From an uncultured Altererythrobacter sp. (GTDB taxonomy: Bacteria; Pseudomonadota; Alphaproteobacteria; Sphingomonadales; Sphingomonadaceae), in assembly GCA_947492235.1 (NCBI GenBank), contig CANLLZ010000002.1:992001-1056000 (forward strand): a stretch of 64,000 nucleotides of DNA. Reading direction: 5' to 3'. The notes below the pieces were generated by a model. That model was not told the DNA's origin. It saw only the letters and a list, made by a program, of their open reading frames with translations, and searched no databases. Shown here one piece after another: positions 44,926 through 53,280 of this stretch; the stretch's first letter is position 1; each line of letters begins with the position of its first letter. The position numbers were made by a program, and so were the translations under genes.

Positions 44926-45025
44926 GACGCGCCCCAATGCGGGCCTGTGTGCGCGGCATTCAGGAACAGGTCAGCGGGCGGCTGGTAGGCCTTTTCCATT
45001 GATTTCCAATCGAGAGGGCTCACCC

Positions 45026-45463
45026 ATGCGTATTCTTACCGCTTTGGCCGCATCACTGGCGCTTGCCGCAGGCTCTGCTCCGGCACTGGCGCAATCCGCC
45101 GGTCCCGCTCCGGAAGAAGCGGTGGGGGCCGTGGCCGATCGCCTGTCCGATCCGGCTTTCCAGCAGCAATTGTCCGTGACACTGGCAACATTGTCGCAGG
45201 TGTTGCTCGATCTGCCGATCGCCCCGCTGGCCGAAGCAGCGGCCGAGATGGCCGGTGAAGAGCCGCTGTCGGTCGACCCCGACATGACCTTGCGCAAAGT
45301 CGCGCCCGAAGCTTCGGCTGTGCCCGACGTGATCGAGCAGGAATTGCCCCGCGCAATGGGCCAGATGGCCTCCATGGCTGGCGGGATGGAAGCGATGCTG
45401 CCTGCTTTGCGCGAAGCGGCGCGGCAAATGGAACAGGCGTTCGAAGGCGTCGATCTGCGCTAA
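45026..45463 (+). CDS. Exported helical protein of unknown function
   Basis: A 145-residue protein with a clear signal peptide (RILTALAASLALAAGSAPALAQ). The mature part has no cysteine and is helical, with LSDPAFQQQLSVTLATLSQV, MTLRKVAPEASAVPDVIEQE and Met/Ala-rich MGQMASMAGGMEAMLPALRE. GAGAGGG stands before the ATG at 45026. Not recognised. It lies 100 bases after the previous small gene, on the same strand. Confidence 0.72.
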   Translation: MRILTALAASLALAAGSAPALAQSAGPAPEEAVGAVADRLSDPAFQQQLSVTLATLSQVLLDLPIAPLAEAAAEMAGEEPLSVDPDMTLRKVAPEASAVPDVIEQELPRAMGQMASMAGGMEAMLPALREAARQMEQAFEGVDLR

Positions 45464-45540
45464 TATTCAGCGCCGATATTCTGCAGGCGTCTGCACGCAC
45501 CATATAGACCGCGCCAGCGCCATGCGGCATGAGTGGCTGC

Positions 45541-46212
45541 ATGTGGTCCATCTATCAATTTCCCTTGTGCCCGTTCAGCCGCAAGGTGCGCCTGCATCTG
45601 AGCGAGAAGGGCGTGGCCTATGATCTGGTGCGGGCCGAACCATGGGCGGCGGATGACCGTTTCTGGGCGCTGAACCCGGCGGGCCGCACGCCGGTTCTGC
45701 ACGATCCCGAAAAGAACATGACGCTGAGCGACAGCCAGGCGATCTGCGAATATTTCGAGGAAACGAACGACCGCGCGCCGATGATCAACGGCACCGCCAT
45801 CCAGCGTGCGGAGATCCGCCGTCTGGTGGCGCTGTTCGACGAAAACTTCTTCGGCGATGTGACCATGCCGCTGCTGCATGAACGGATGAAGAAACGGCTG
45901 GTCTACAAACAACCGCCCGACAGCCGCATCCTGCGCGAGGCGATGAAGCTGTCGCACGGGCATCTCGACTATATCGACTGGCTGATCGACAACCGCGCAT
46001 GGCTGGCCGGCTCGCAAATGAGCCTCGCCGACCTGGCGGCCGCGGCGCAGATTTCGGTCGCGGACTATCTCGGCGGCATCGACTGGACCGGCCATGCTTC
46101 GGCGCGGGGCTGGTATTCCGTTTTCAAGAGCCGCCCCAGTTTCCGCCCGCTGCTGAAAGAGCGGATGGATAATATATACCCGCCTGAGCAGTATTCTGAT
46201 CTTGATGGTTAG
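45541..46212 (+). CDS. Glutathione S-transferase family protein
   Basis: About 223 residues. The thioredoxin-like N-domain begins WSIYQFPLCPFSRKVRLHLS with a CPFS site, followed by ALNPAGRTPVLHDP (cis-Pro) and LSDSQAICEYFEE. The helical C-domain has WLAGSQMSLADLAAAAQISV. CPFS-type GSTs act as glutathione-dependent reductases or transferases. The ATG at 45541 matches the usual family start; an in-frame ATG at 45529 gives four more residues. Neither has a good ribosome site. Confidence 0.9.
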   Translation: MWSIYQFPLCPFSRKVRLHLSEKGVAYDLVRAEPWAADDRFWALNPAGRTPVLHDPEKNMTLSDSQAICEYFEETNDRAPMINGTAIQRAEIRRLVALFDENFFGDVTMPLLHERMKKRLVYKQPPDSRILREAMKLSHGHLDYIDWLIDNRAWLAGSQMSLADLAAAAQISVADYLGGIDWTGHASARGWYSVFKSRPSFRPLLKERMDNIYPPEQYSDLDG

Positions 46213-46278
46213 GTTCGCGCCGCGCTGAGTTCGATGGTCGCTCTTGGAAGGCTGGGGCGGGTGAGTTGTTTGTCTCAT

Positions 46279-46503
46279 GCGCCCACATCCGTGGGCGCGT
46301 CCTCGGTGCTGTTTCGACCCTGCGGGTCGAGCACCTGCGGGGCGGCCGCGTGGCCTTGCGGTCCGCTGGTCGCGGACCGAGTAATTTCGAGGCTTAGCAG
46401 TTTGGCGATGGAATCGGCGCCGAAGGGCGACGACAGCGCGCGACCGCGCGCCGCCGCTTATGCGGCGTGGCAAGGGGTGCGGATGCACCCCGCCCGCAGG
46501 GTC
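46279..46503. repeat. Array of perfect stem-loops, non-coding
   Basis: The 363 bases between the GST gene and msrB hold no convincing gene but many exact hairpins. They are: GCGCCCAC-atcc-GTGGGCGC (46279-46298), TCGACCC-tgc-GGGTCGA (46314-46330), CGGTCCGC-tggtc-GCGGACCG (46359-46379), the palindrome TCGGCGCCGA (46414-46423), GCGCG-cgac-CGCGC (46436-46449), CGCCGC-ttat-GCGGCG (46452-46467) and GGGGTGC-ggat-GCACCCC (46474-46491). The segment GACCCTGCGGG (46317-46327) also recurs inverted (CCCGCAGGGTC) at the end. Stems of five to eight bases with three- to five-base loops, spaced 15-40 bases, suggest a composite REP element or a structured RNA. Confidence 0.75.
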
Positions 46504-46575
46504 CAAAACACAAAAATTCTCAAAACTTGAGCCGCCACAATCCCTCCCCATATTCCCCCCAAAGGAGAACACCGC

Positions 46576-46980
46576 ATGTCCGACCCCAAATCCACTTCCG
46601 ACACCGAATGGCGCGAAAAGCTCTCGCCGGAGCAGTATCATGTCCTGCGCGAGGCGGGGACGGAGCGGGCGTTTACCGGCAAGTATGACAAGCATTACGA
46701 TGCGGGTGAGTATGTCTGCGCGGGCTGCGGGCAGAAATTGTTCGAGAGCGACGCGAAGTACAATTCGGGCTGCGGCTGGCCTGCCTTCACCAAGCCCGCC
46801 GAGGGCGATCTGGTGGAAGAGCACCGCGACACCTCGCACGGCATGATCCGCACCGAAGTGACCTGCTCCAATTGCGAAGGGCATCTGGGGCATGTCTTCC
46901 CCGATGGCCCTCCGGAGCAGGGTGGCTTGCGCTATTGCATCAACAGCGCTTCGCTGGATTTCGCGCCCGAGGGTGAGTGA
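46576..46980 (+). CDS. msrB: Peptide-methionine (R)-S-oxide reductase
   Basis: A 134-residue enzyme that repairs methionine-R-sulfoxide. Zinc-binding Cys pairs are in YVCAGCGQKLFES and VTCSNCEGHLGHVFPDGP; the catalytic Cys is in GLRYCINSASLDFAPEG. FTGKYDKHYDAGEY at the start is typical. AAAGGAGAA precedes the ATG. It lies downstream of the hairpin array, so its leader may include part of that structure. msrA is about 14 kb away (61078-61614). Confidence 0.96.
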   Translation: MSDPKSTSDTEWREKLSPEQYHVLREAGTERAFTGKYDKHYDAGEYVCAGCGQKLFESDAKYNSGCGWPAFTKPAEGDLVEEHRDTSHGMIRTEVTCSNCEGHLGHVFPDGPPEQGGLRYCINSASLDFAPEGE

Positions 46981-47118
46981 CACGGTGCCATTTGCGTGAT
47001 TGTGCACCGGTTGCGATTGCCCGTTCACTCTGTGCCCAGCTTGTCCTAGATACATCCGTGATACGCCGGATGCCTCCCCGCTGTTGGGAAGGTGCCCGGC
47101 AAGGGAGGCCCCAGGGCA

Positions 47119-49395
47119 ATGGTTGAGCGCGGCAGTCGCCGGAAGGCGACGCGCAAGTCCGGCAGCAGGCGCAAGCGCCGCCCGGAACCGAAACAGAGAA
47201 GTGCCTTCGCGCGCTGGATGCGGCGCATTTTCTTCTTTGGTGCCTTTGCGGCGCTGATGGGCGTGCTGTTTCTGGGGCTGGCGGTTCTCTTTGCCTCGCG
47301 CTCTCTGCCCGGCTATTACGAATTGAAGGCGCAGCAGACCGGCCAGACCATTGTCGTGCGCGCCCGCGATGGCACCCAGATTGTCGAACTCGGCCCCAGC
47401 TACGGGGAATGGCTGGATGCGGGCGAAATTCCGCAGGTGATGAAAGAGGCGATGATCTCGGTCGAGGATCGCCGCTATTACTCGCATTACGGGGTCGATC
47501 CGATTGGCCTCGCCCGCGCGGTCTATGTGGCCGCTACTGGGGACGGGCGGGTCTCTGCTACCTCCACCATCACCCAGCAGCTGGCGCGCAATGTCTTCCT
47601 CAATTCCAACCGCACTATGGACCGCAAGATGCGCGAAGCGGTGCTGGCCATGGCGATGGAGTACAAATTCTCGAAGGAGCAGATCCTCGAGCTGTATCTC
47701 AACAAGGTGTATTTCGGCGGCGGCGCCTACGGGATCGACAGCGCCAGCCGCAAATTCTTCAGCCACCCGGCAACCGAACTGTCGGTCGCCGAAGCGGCCA
47801 TCATTGCCGGGCTGGTGAAGGCGCCCAGCCGGTACTCGCCCACTGCCGATGTCGATGCCGCTGTGGGCCGCGCGCAGGTGGTGCTGCGGCTGATGCGCGA
47901 ACAGGGCCGGATCAGCGCGGCGGAGGCCAATGTCGATCCGTCCACGGTCAATCTGCGAGACGATGCGGCCGGCCAGAACTCGGTGCGTTATTTCACCGAT
48001 TGGGCGCTGCCGCAGCTGGATATTCTGCTGCCCGAAACATTCGAGCCGATCGAGGTGTGGACGACGCTGGATGTCGGGATGCAGCGCGCGGCGACCGCTT
48101 CCATCAAGGCGAACACGCCGGGCGGGGCGCAGGGCGCGATGGTGGCGCTCGACCGGGATGGCGCTATCCGCGCGCTGGTCGGCGGCACGGATTATGTGGA
48201 GACCAATTTCAACCGCGCGACCAAGGCGATGCGCCAGCCGGGATCGAGCTGGAAACTGTTCGTCTATCTCGCTGCGCTGGAAGCGGGCTACAAGCCGGAA
48301 GATACGGTCAAGGATACCCAGACGACTATCGAGGGCTGGACCCCGCGCAATTCGGGCGGCGGCTATTCGGGTGAGATGAGCCTGCGCTCCGCCTTCGCGT
48401 TCTCGAAAAACACCGTCGCGGCGCAATTGGGCAATGAAGTGGGCTTCGGCACGGTCGCCTCGATGGCGCGGCGGTTTGGCATCACGTCGGAGATTACCAC
48501 TGTGCCTTCCATGGTGCTGGGCAGTTCCGAAGTGCGCCTGCTCGACATGACCCGCGCCTTTGCTGCGGTGAGCGCAGGGGGCCGGTCGGTCGAACCCTAT
48601 GGCATCGTCAAAGTGACCACCGCCAGCGGAGACACGATCTACACCCATGAAAAGGCGCGGCAGACCAAGCTGGTGCCCGATTACGTGGTGGCAGGGATTA
48701 CCGATCTTTTGCAGGCGGCAGTCGCCACCGGCACGGGCAAGGCTGCGCAGATCGGGCGTCCGGTTGCGGGCAAGACAGGCACCACCAGCAGCAACAAGGA
48801 CGGCTATTTCGTCGGCTTCTCCAGCGGTATCACCACAGGCGTGTGGATGGGCCGGGATGACAACAAGGCGGTCAGCGGATTGCAGGGCGGGCGCGCTCCG
48901 GCGCAGGCTTTTGCGGCCTTCATGCGCTATGCCGTGAAAGACCGCCCGGTGGAGCAGTTCAACACCGAACTCGACCTGCCCGAGTGGCAGCTTGAGCCCG
49001 ATGACGAGGTGATGTTCGGCGACCCGAGCGATTATTACTACATCGACGAACAGGGCAATCTGATCGAGCCGGGCGGCGTTGGCCGGGGCAACCGCCTGCC
49101 GGGCGAGGGCGAAGGCGGCGTGCGCGACACCGGCGAGGATGGCGCTCCGCAGGCGGCGAGCGATGATTTCCTGAACCGCGCAACGGGCGGGGCTACCGGT
49201 GGCGGTACGTCTCAGGGTTCCGGTGGACAAGGTGGCCAGAGCGGCCAGGGCGTCCAGAGCGGGCAGGGCCGTCAGGGCGGCGGCGCATCGCGGCCCCAGC
49301 CGGCACCAACGCAACCCGCGCCGCAGCAACCGGCGACGGGCCCAGCGACGCGGCCCGCTGCGCCGCCCCAGCAACAGGCACCCGCACCGCAATAA
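47119..49395 (+). CDS. Class A penicillin-binding protein (transglycosylase/transpeptidase)
   Basis: A 758-residue PBP1-type enzyme. Highly basic cytosolic tail (about 1-40), membrane anchor (about 46-70), glycosyltransferase domain (SVEDRRYYSHYGVDPIGLAR; STITQQLARNVFLNSNRTMD; LELYLNKVYFGGGAYGIDSA), then transpeptidase with RQPGSSWKLFVYLAALEAGY (SxxK), SKNTVAAQLG (SxN) and GKTGTTSSNKDGYFVGF (KTG). The C-terminus (about 690-758) is low-complexity Gly/Gln then Pro/Gln/Ala. The ATG at 47119 is preferred; a GTG at 47092 is in frame. It ends at a bidirectional terminator. Confidence 0.94.
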   Translation: MVERGSRRKATRKSGSRRKRRPEPKQRSAFARWMRRIFFFGAFAALMGVLFLGLAVLFASRSLPGYYELKAQQTGQTIVVRARDGTQIVELGPSYGEWLDAGEIPQVMKEAMISVEDRRYYSHYGVDPIGLARAVYVAATGDGRVSATSTITQQLARNVFLNSNRTMDRKMREAVLAMAMEYKFSKEQILELYLNKVYFGGGAYGIDSASRKFFSHPATELSVAEAAIIAGLVKAPSRYSPTADVDAAVGRAQVVLRLMREQGRISAAEANVDPSTVNLRDDAAGQNSVRYFTDWALPQLDILLPETFEPIEVWTTLDVGMQRAATASIKANTPGGAQGAMVALDRDGAIRALVGGTDYVETNFNRATKAMRQPGSSWKLFVYLAALEAGYKPEDTVKDTQTTIEGWTPRNSGGGYSGEMSLRSAFAFSKNTVAAQLGNEVGFGTVASMARRFGITSEITTVPSMVLGSSEVRLLDMTRAFAAVSAGGRSVEPYGIVKVTTASGDTIYTHEKARQTKLVPDYVVAGITDLLQAAVATGTGKAAQIGRPVAGKTGTTSSNKDGYFVGFSSGITTGVWMGRDDNKAVSGLQGGRAPAQAFAAFMRYAVKDRPVEQFNTELDLPEWQLEPDDEVMFGDPSDYYYIDEQGNLIEPGGVGRGNRLPGEGEGGVRDTGEDGAPQAASDDFLNRATGGATGGGTSQGSGGQGGQSGQGVQSGQGRQGGGASRPQPAPTQPAPQQPATGPATRPAAPPQQQAPAPQ

Positions 49396-49406
49396 AGCCA
49401 GACAAG

Positions 49407-49444
49407 AAAAAGGCCCCGCCGGATCGCTCCGACGGGGCCTTTTT
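49407..49444. terminator. Bidirectional intrinsic terminator
   Basis: AAAAAGGCCCCG, an inner CGGA-tcgc-TCCG extension, then CGGGGCCTTTTT make a strong stem with A/T runs on both sides. It can therefore stop transcripts from the penicillin-binding protein gene (plus) and from degP (minus), which converge here. Confidence 0.93.
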
Positions 49445-49470
49445 GTGTGTGTTGTGGTTCGTCCGACCAA

Positions 49471-51015
49471 TCAGCGCATGCGCACCGCGACATAGGCGGC
49501 TGGGCGGCCCCGGCGCTGGATGCGCAGAAGAACCGCATCACGCCCGGCATTCTTGGCCTGCGTCACGGCATTTTCGAGATCGTCCAGGCTGGCCACGCCG
49601 CGGTAGTTCGCCGACAGGATGATATCGCCGCGCTGGAGGCCCTTGCGCGCTGCATCGGCATTCGGATCGACGGCAGCAATGACCATGCCATCGGTATCGG
49701 CGGAAATGCCCAGTTGACGCGCGATCTGCGGTGTCAGGTCGAGCACCTGCAGGCCCAGCGCATCGGCGACAATCTCGCTGTCGGTGCCTTCGGCCGCCAT
49801 CTCGTCATCCGAATCGCCGTCGGCGTTGAACATCTGCTGCTGGCGCAGTTCATCCTCGCTCGGACGCTTACCAACCGTCAGCTGCACCGTGCGGCGCGAA
49901 CCGTCGCGATACAGCTCCACCGGCACGCGGGTGCCAGGGGCGATATTGGCGACGAGGAAGGACAGCGTCTGTTCCGGCGTCACATCCTTTCCATCGACCT
50001 TGGTCACGATATCGCCGGGCTCGATTCCGCCCTTGTCTGCCGCGCCATCGGGCACGACCGACTGGACAAACTCGCCGCGATTGCGCGCAATGCCGAGCGA
50101 ATCCGCAACATCGTCGGTCACCGGATTGATCTGCACGCCCAGATAGCCGCGCTCAATCGCGTTGCCGCCTTTCAGCTGCTCGACAATCGGTTCGGCGATT
50201 TCGGCAGGGATGGCGAAGCCGATGCCCACGCTGCCGCCGCTGGGGCTGAATATGGCGTTGTTGATCCCGATGACATTGCCCTGCATGTCGAACAGCGGAC
50301 CGCCCGAATTGCCGCGATTGATGCTGGCGTCGGTCTGGATGTAGCGGTCATAGGCGCCGCCCTGGCCGGTGTTGCGATAGACCGCCGAAACGATCCCGCT
50401 GGTCACGGTGCCGCCGAGACCGAACGGGTTACCGATGGCCATCACCCAGTCGCCCGGACGGGCCTGCGAGCTGTCGCCGAACTTCACGAAGGGAAAGGGC
50501 TCGCTGCGATTGATCTTCAGCACGGCGAGGTCGGACTGGGCATCCGCTCCGACCAGCTCGGCCTCGTATTCGGTGCCGTCGGGCATGGTGACGGTGATTT
50601 CCTCCACCGTGCCGCGACCGCTGGGGCTGACCACGTGGTTGTTGGTCACCACGAAACCATCGGCCGAGATGACGAAGCCGGAGCCCAGCGACTGAGCCTC
50701 GCGCGTCTGGGGCTGGCCGTTGCCGTTCCCGCGATTGCCGAACAGGCCTTCAAACGGGGTGCCGCTGAACGGGTTGCGGCTCTGCTGAACCTCCACGCGC
50801 TGGCGGGTGGAGATGTTTACCACGCTGGGCTGCAATTGCTCGGTCAGGTCGGCAAAGCTGGCAGGCGCTCCGGCGCGGGGGACGATGCTCGACATGCGCG
50901 CATCGTCGTTCTGCGCGACCTGTGCCCCTGCGGGCTGGCCGGTGATCAGGGAAACGGTGGCGCCGCCGATCAGCAGCGCGGTGGAAAGTCCATAAGCGTA
51001 ACGCACAGGTTTCAC
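49471..51015 (-). CDS. Do-family periplasmic serine protease (DegP/HtrA)
   Basis: About 514 residues. Signal-type N-terminus (YAYGLSTALLIGGATVSLIT), trypsin-like domain with the triad His in GFVVTNNHVVSPSGRG, Asp in DAQSDLAVLKIN and Ser in DASINRGNSGGPLFDMQGNV, followed by two PDZ domains (FVQSVVPDGAADKGGIEPGD; VIAAVDPNADAARKGLQRGD). It degrades or refolds damaged envelope proteins. The GTG at 51015 with AAGGA upstream is the likely start. It follows hflK-hflC on the same strand, separated by about 170 bases, and ends at the terminator 49407-49444. Confidence 0.95.
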   Translation of the reverse strand: MKPVRYAYGLSTALLIGGATVSLITGQPAGAQVAQNDDARMSSIVPRAGAPASFADLTEQLQPSVVNISTRQRVEVQQSRNPFSGTPFEGLFGNRGNGNGQPQTREAQSLGSGFVISADGFVVTNNHVVSPSGRGTVEEITVTMPDGTEYEAELVGADAQSDLAVLKINRSEPFPFVKFGDSSQARPGDWVMAIGNPFGLGGTVTSGIVSAVYRNTGQGGAYDRYIQTDASINRGNSGGPLFDMQGNVIGINNAIFSPSGGSVGIGFAIPAEIAEPIVEQLKGGNAIERGYLGVQINPVTDDVADSLGIARNRGEFVQSVVPDGAADKGGIEPGDIVTKVDGKDVTPEQTLSFLVANIAPGTRVPVELYRDGSRRTVQLTVGKRPSEDELRQQQMFNADGDSDDEMAAEGTDSEIVADALGLQVLDLTPQIARQLGISADTDGMVIAAVDPNADAARKGLQRGDIILSANYRGVASLDDLENAVTQAKNAGRDAVLLRIQRRGRPAAYVAVRMR

Positions 51016-51182
51016 GTCCTCTCGTTCCTTTTCATACTTCAAATCCTACTGCCCCCATTCTGGCGAGCGATTACCAGAGCGTCGGGGGACTGAACCCGCT
51101 TTGAACAGCCCCGATGAACGGCCTGCCTGTTTCTGCGAACGACCGATCACAGCCGTCCAGCGGCTTGCTCCAGCGCCGTGCC

Positions 51183-52013
51183 TCAGCGACGACCGCGGAA
51201 CTGGCGCATATACTCATTGTCCGGCGACAGGATGATGCTGCTTTCGCTGCCGCTATCGCTGGCGAAGGTCGCATCATAGCTCTGCATGGCGCGGTAGAAG
51301 TCGTAGAATTCCGCATCCTTGCCAAAGCTTTCGGCATAGGTCCGTGCCGCGTCGGCATCGGCCTCGGCCCGAATGATCCGCGCATCCCGCGAACCGGCAG
51401 CGCGAATGGTCCGCGCCTCGCGTTCACGATCCGATTCCATCCGGCGGAAGGCCGATTGCAGCGGAGCGTCGGGCAAATCGGTGCGCATGATCTGCACATC
51501 GATGACCTCTGCGCCGTATTGCGCTGCCTGCCGGTCCAGATTGGCCCGCACGTTGGCAAGGGCCGAACCGCGCTCTGCCGTCAGCATGGCCTGGAAGGTC
51601 CGGCGGCCCAGTTCCTGACGCAGCACGGAGTTGAGGATCGGCGCGAGGGCGTTGCGCACGCCCTCTGTGGTGCCCGCACGTTCCACCATGCGCACCGGAT
51701 CGACAATCCGGAACCGCGCATAGGCATTGACGAGCAAACGCTGCTGGTCATTCGACAGAACTTCCTCGTCCGTCATTTCCAGATCGAGCAGGCGCTTTTC
51801 GATCTTGCGCACGCTTTCGATGATCGGGATGCGGAAATAGAGCCCGGCACCGCGCTTGGTCGTGGTGGTGTTGGCCACGCCGACGGGTTCACCCGTGCGG
51901 ATCACCACGGCCTGCTCTTCTTCCGACACTACAAAGGCGCTCAGCGAGAAGACCACGATGGCGGCCAGCACTGCGAAGATCACGAGGCGATAATTATGCA
52001 AAGCCTGAGGCAT
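51183..52013 (-). CDS. hflC: Protease modulator HflC
   Basis: A 276-residue SPFH/band-7 protein. One N-terminal membrane helix (LVIFAVLAAIVVFSLSAFVV), then VSEEEQAVVIRTGEPVGVAN and GLYFRIPIIESVRKIEKRLL, a helical coiled-coil stretch (SDREREARTIRAAGSRDARI) and the end NEYMRQFRGRR. With HflK it forms a periplasmic cage around FtsH and modulates its proteolysis. It follows hflK by two bases. Confidence 0.95.
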   Translation of the reverse strand: MPQALHNYRLVIFAVLAAIVVFSLSAFVVSEEEQAVVIRTGEPVGVANTTTTKRGAGLYFRIPIIESVRKIEKRLLDLEMTDEEVLSNDQQRLLVNAYARFRIVDPVRMVERAGTTEGVRNALAPILNSVLRQELGRRTFQAMLTAERGSALANVRANLDRQAAQYGAEVIDVQIMRTDLPDAPLQSAFRRMESDREREARTIRAAGSRDARIIRAEADADAARTYAESFGKDAEFYDFYRAMQSYDATFASDSGSESSIILSPDNEYMRQFRGRR

Positions 52014-52015
52014 GA

Positions 52016-53182
52016 TTACTGCCCTCCACTTGTTTGAGGTGCGGCTTGCTCGGCGGGCGGTTGCTGTGCCCGCCTGCGGATTTCCGGCAGCGGCAGATAC
52101 GGCGTCACATTGCCGGTCTCCACGACTGTCTTGTCGGTATCGCGCAGCACACGCTCCATGGTTTCGTAATAGAGGCGCTGGCGGGTGACTTGCGGGGCGA
52201 GGCGGTATTCCTCGTACACCTTGTCGAACGCCTGCGCTTCACCTTCGGCCTGCGCCAGAACCTGCTGCGCATAACCGCGCGCCTGATTGCGGGCGGCATC
52301 GGCGTTTTGCTCTGCCACCTGCACATCGCGGAAGGCATCGACCACTTCTGCGGGCGGATCGGCTTTCTCGATTTCGACACCCAGAACGCGGATACCGGCC
52401 TGATAGGTGTCCAGCGTGCGCTGCATCCGCTCACGCACGTCCTGCTCGATTTCGGCACGGCCCTGACCGGAGAATGTCTGGTCGAGCTCTTTCTCGGCCA
52501 CGGCGGCGCGCATCGCGGCTTCGGCCGCCTCGTTCACCGCTTCGATCGGATCGACCAGCCGGAATTTGAAATTGCTCAGATTGTTGATGTTCCAGCGGAC
52601 GATATAGCTCAGATCGACCAGATTCTGGTCACCGGTCAGGATCAGTTTGACCTGACTGTCAGAGCCCGGAATCTGGATGGCGCGCACGCCCTGCACGTCT
52701 TCCTTCTCGACAATCTCGATCGGGTATGGCGCGGATATATGCAGGCCGGGATCCAGCGTGCGGGTGAAATTACCCAAGGTTTTGACAACCGCCTGCTCGC
52801 GTGCCTCGATAAGATGAACGCTGGTGGACGCTAAAAACAGGAGGACCATTCCGCCCAAGATGAAGGGGAACCAGCTTTTGCCGCCGGGCCGGGTGGGCAT
52901 GCGGAAATTGGGGCCACCGCCGCCGCCGCCCCGCCGTGGGCCTTCCGGTCCGCGATTCTTGAAAATATCCTCGATCTTGGCCGAGCGGCGCGGGCCTTCG
53001 CTGCTGCCACCTTTGGGCGGGACCCACGGATTGCGGGGGCCATCACTTTTTCCCCCGTCACCATCGCTGCCGGAGGGGCTATCCCCGCCGCCATCCGAGC
53101 CATTGCCGCCACCATTGCCCCAGGGGCTCTTGCCAGCCATTGCCAGCCCAAACCGCCTGCGAAATCCATCCATATTGATCAT
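52016..53182 (-). CDS. hflK: FtsH protease activity modulator HflK
   Basis: A 388-residue SPFH protein. The cytosolic N-terminus is Gly/Ser/Pro-rich (MAGKSPWGNGGGNGSDGGGD...), typical of HflK, then a membrane helix (about 103-122) and the band-7 domain (REQAVVKTLGNFTRTLDPGL; APYPIEIVEKEDVQGVRAIQ). A coiled coil follows (VVDAFRDVQVAEQNADAARN), and the tail is Pro/Ala/Gln-rich. Three ATGs (53182, 53173, 53140) could start it; the first is used, the last gives the family-typical MAGKSPWG. It is divergent from the Mrp gene. Confidence 0.95.
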   Translation of the reverse strand: MINMDGFRRRFGLAMAGKSPWGNGGGNGSDGGGDSPSGSDGDGGKSDGPRNPWVPPKGGSSEGPRRSAKIEDIFKNRGPEGPRRGGGGGGPNFRMPTRPGGKSWFPFILGGMVLLFLASTSVHLIEAREQAVVKTLGNFTRTLDPGLHISAPYPIEIVEKEDVQGVRAIQIPGSDSQVKLILTGDQNLVDLSYIVRWNINNLSNFKFRLVDPIEAVNEAAEAAMRAAVAEKELDQTFSGQGRAEIEQDVRERMQRTLDTYQAGIRVLGVEIEKADPPAEVVDAFRDVQVAEQNADAARNQARGYAQQVLAQAEGEAQAFDKVYEEYRLAPQVTRQRLYYETMERVLRDTDKTVVETGNVTPYLPLPEIRRRAQQPPAEQAAPQTSGGQ

Positions 53183-53280
53183 GTCATACTGTATAGGGTT
53201 GGATTGACGGAAAAACAGGGGGCCAAAGGGCCAAATTTGCTGCTAGGGGCGCACAGGTCATGGTTAAGGGGTCTGCATAA

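Noticed and set aside
46234-46530. 98-codon open frame through the hairpin array
   Set aside because: No ribosome site, no coding-like third-position pattern, and the inverted repeats explain the composition.
45460-49470. A very long open frame (about 1336 codons) on the minus strand
   Set aside because: It runs antisense to the GST, msrB and penicillin-binding protein genes, all with diagnostic motifs, and its composition (many Arg, His, Pro, Gln) is that of a GC-rich shadow frame.
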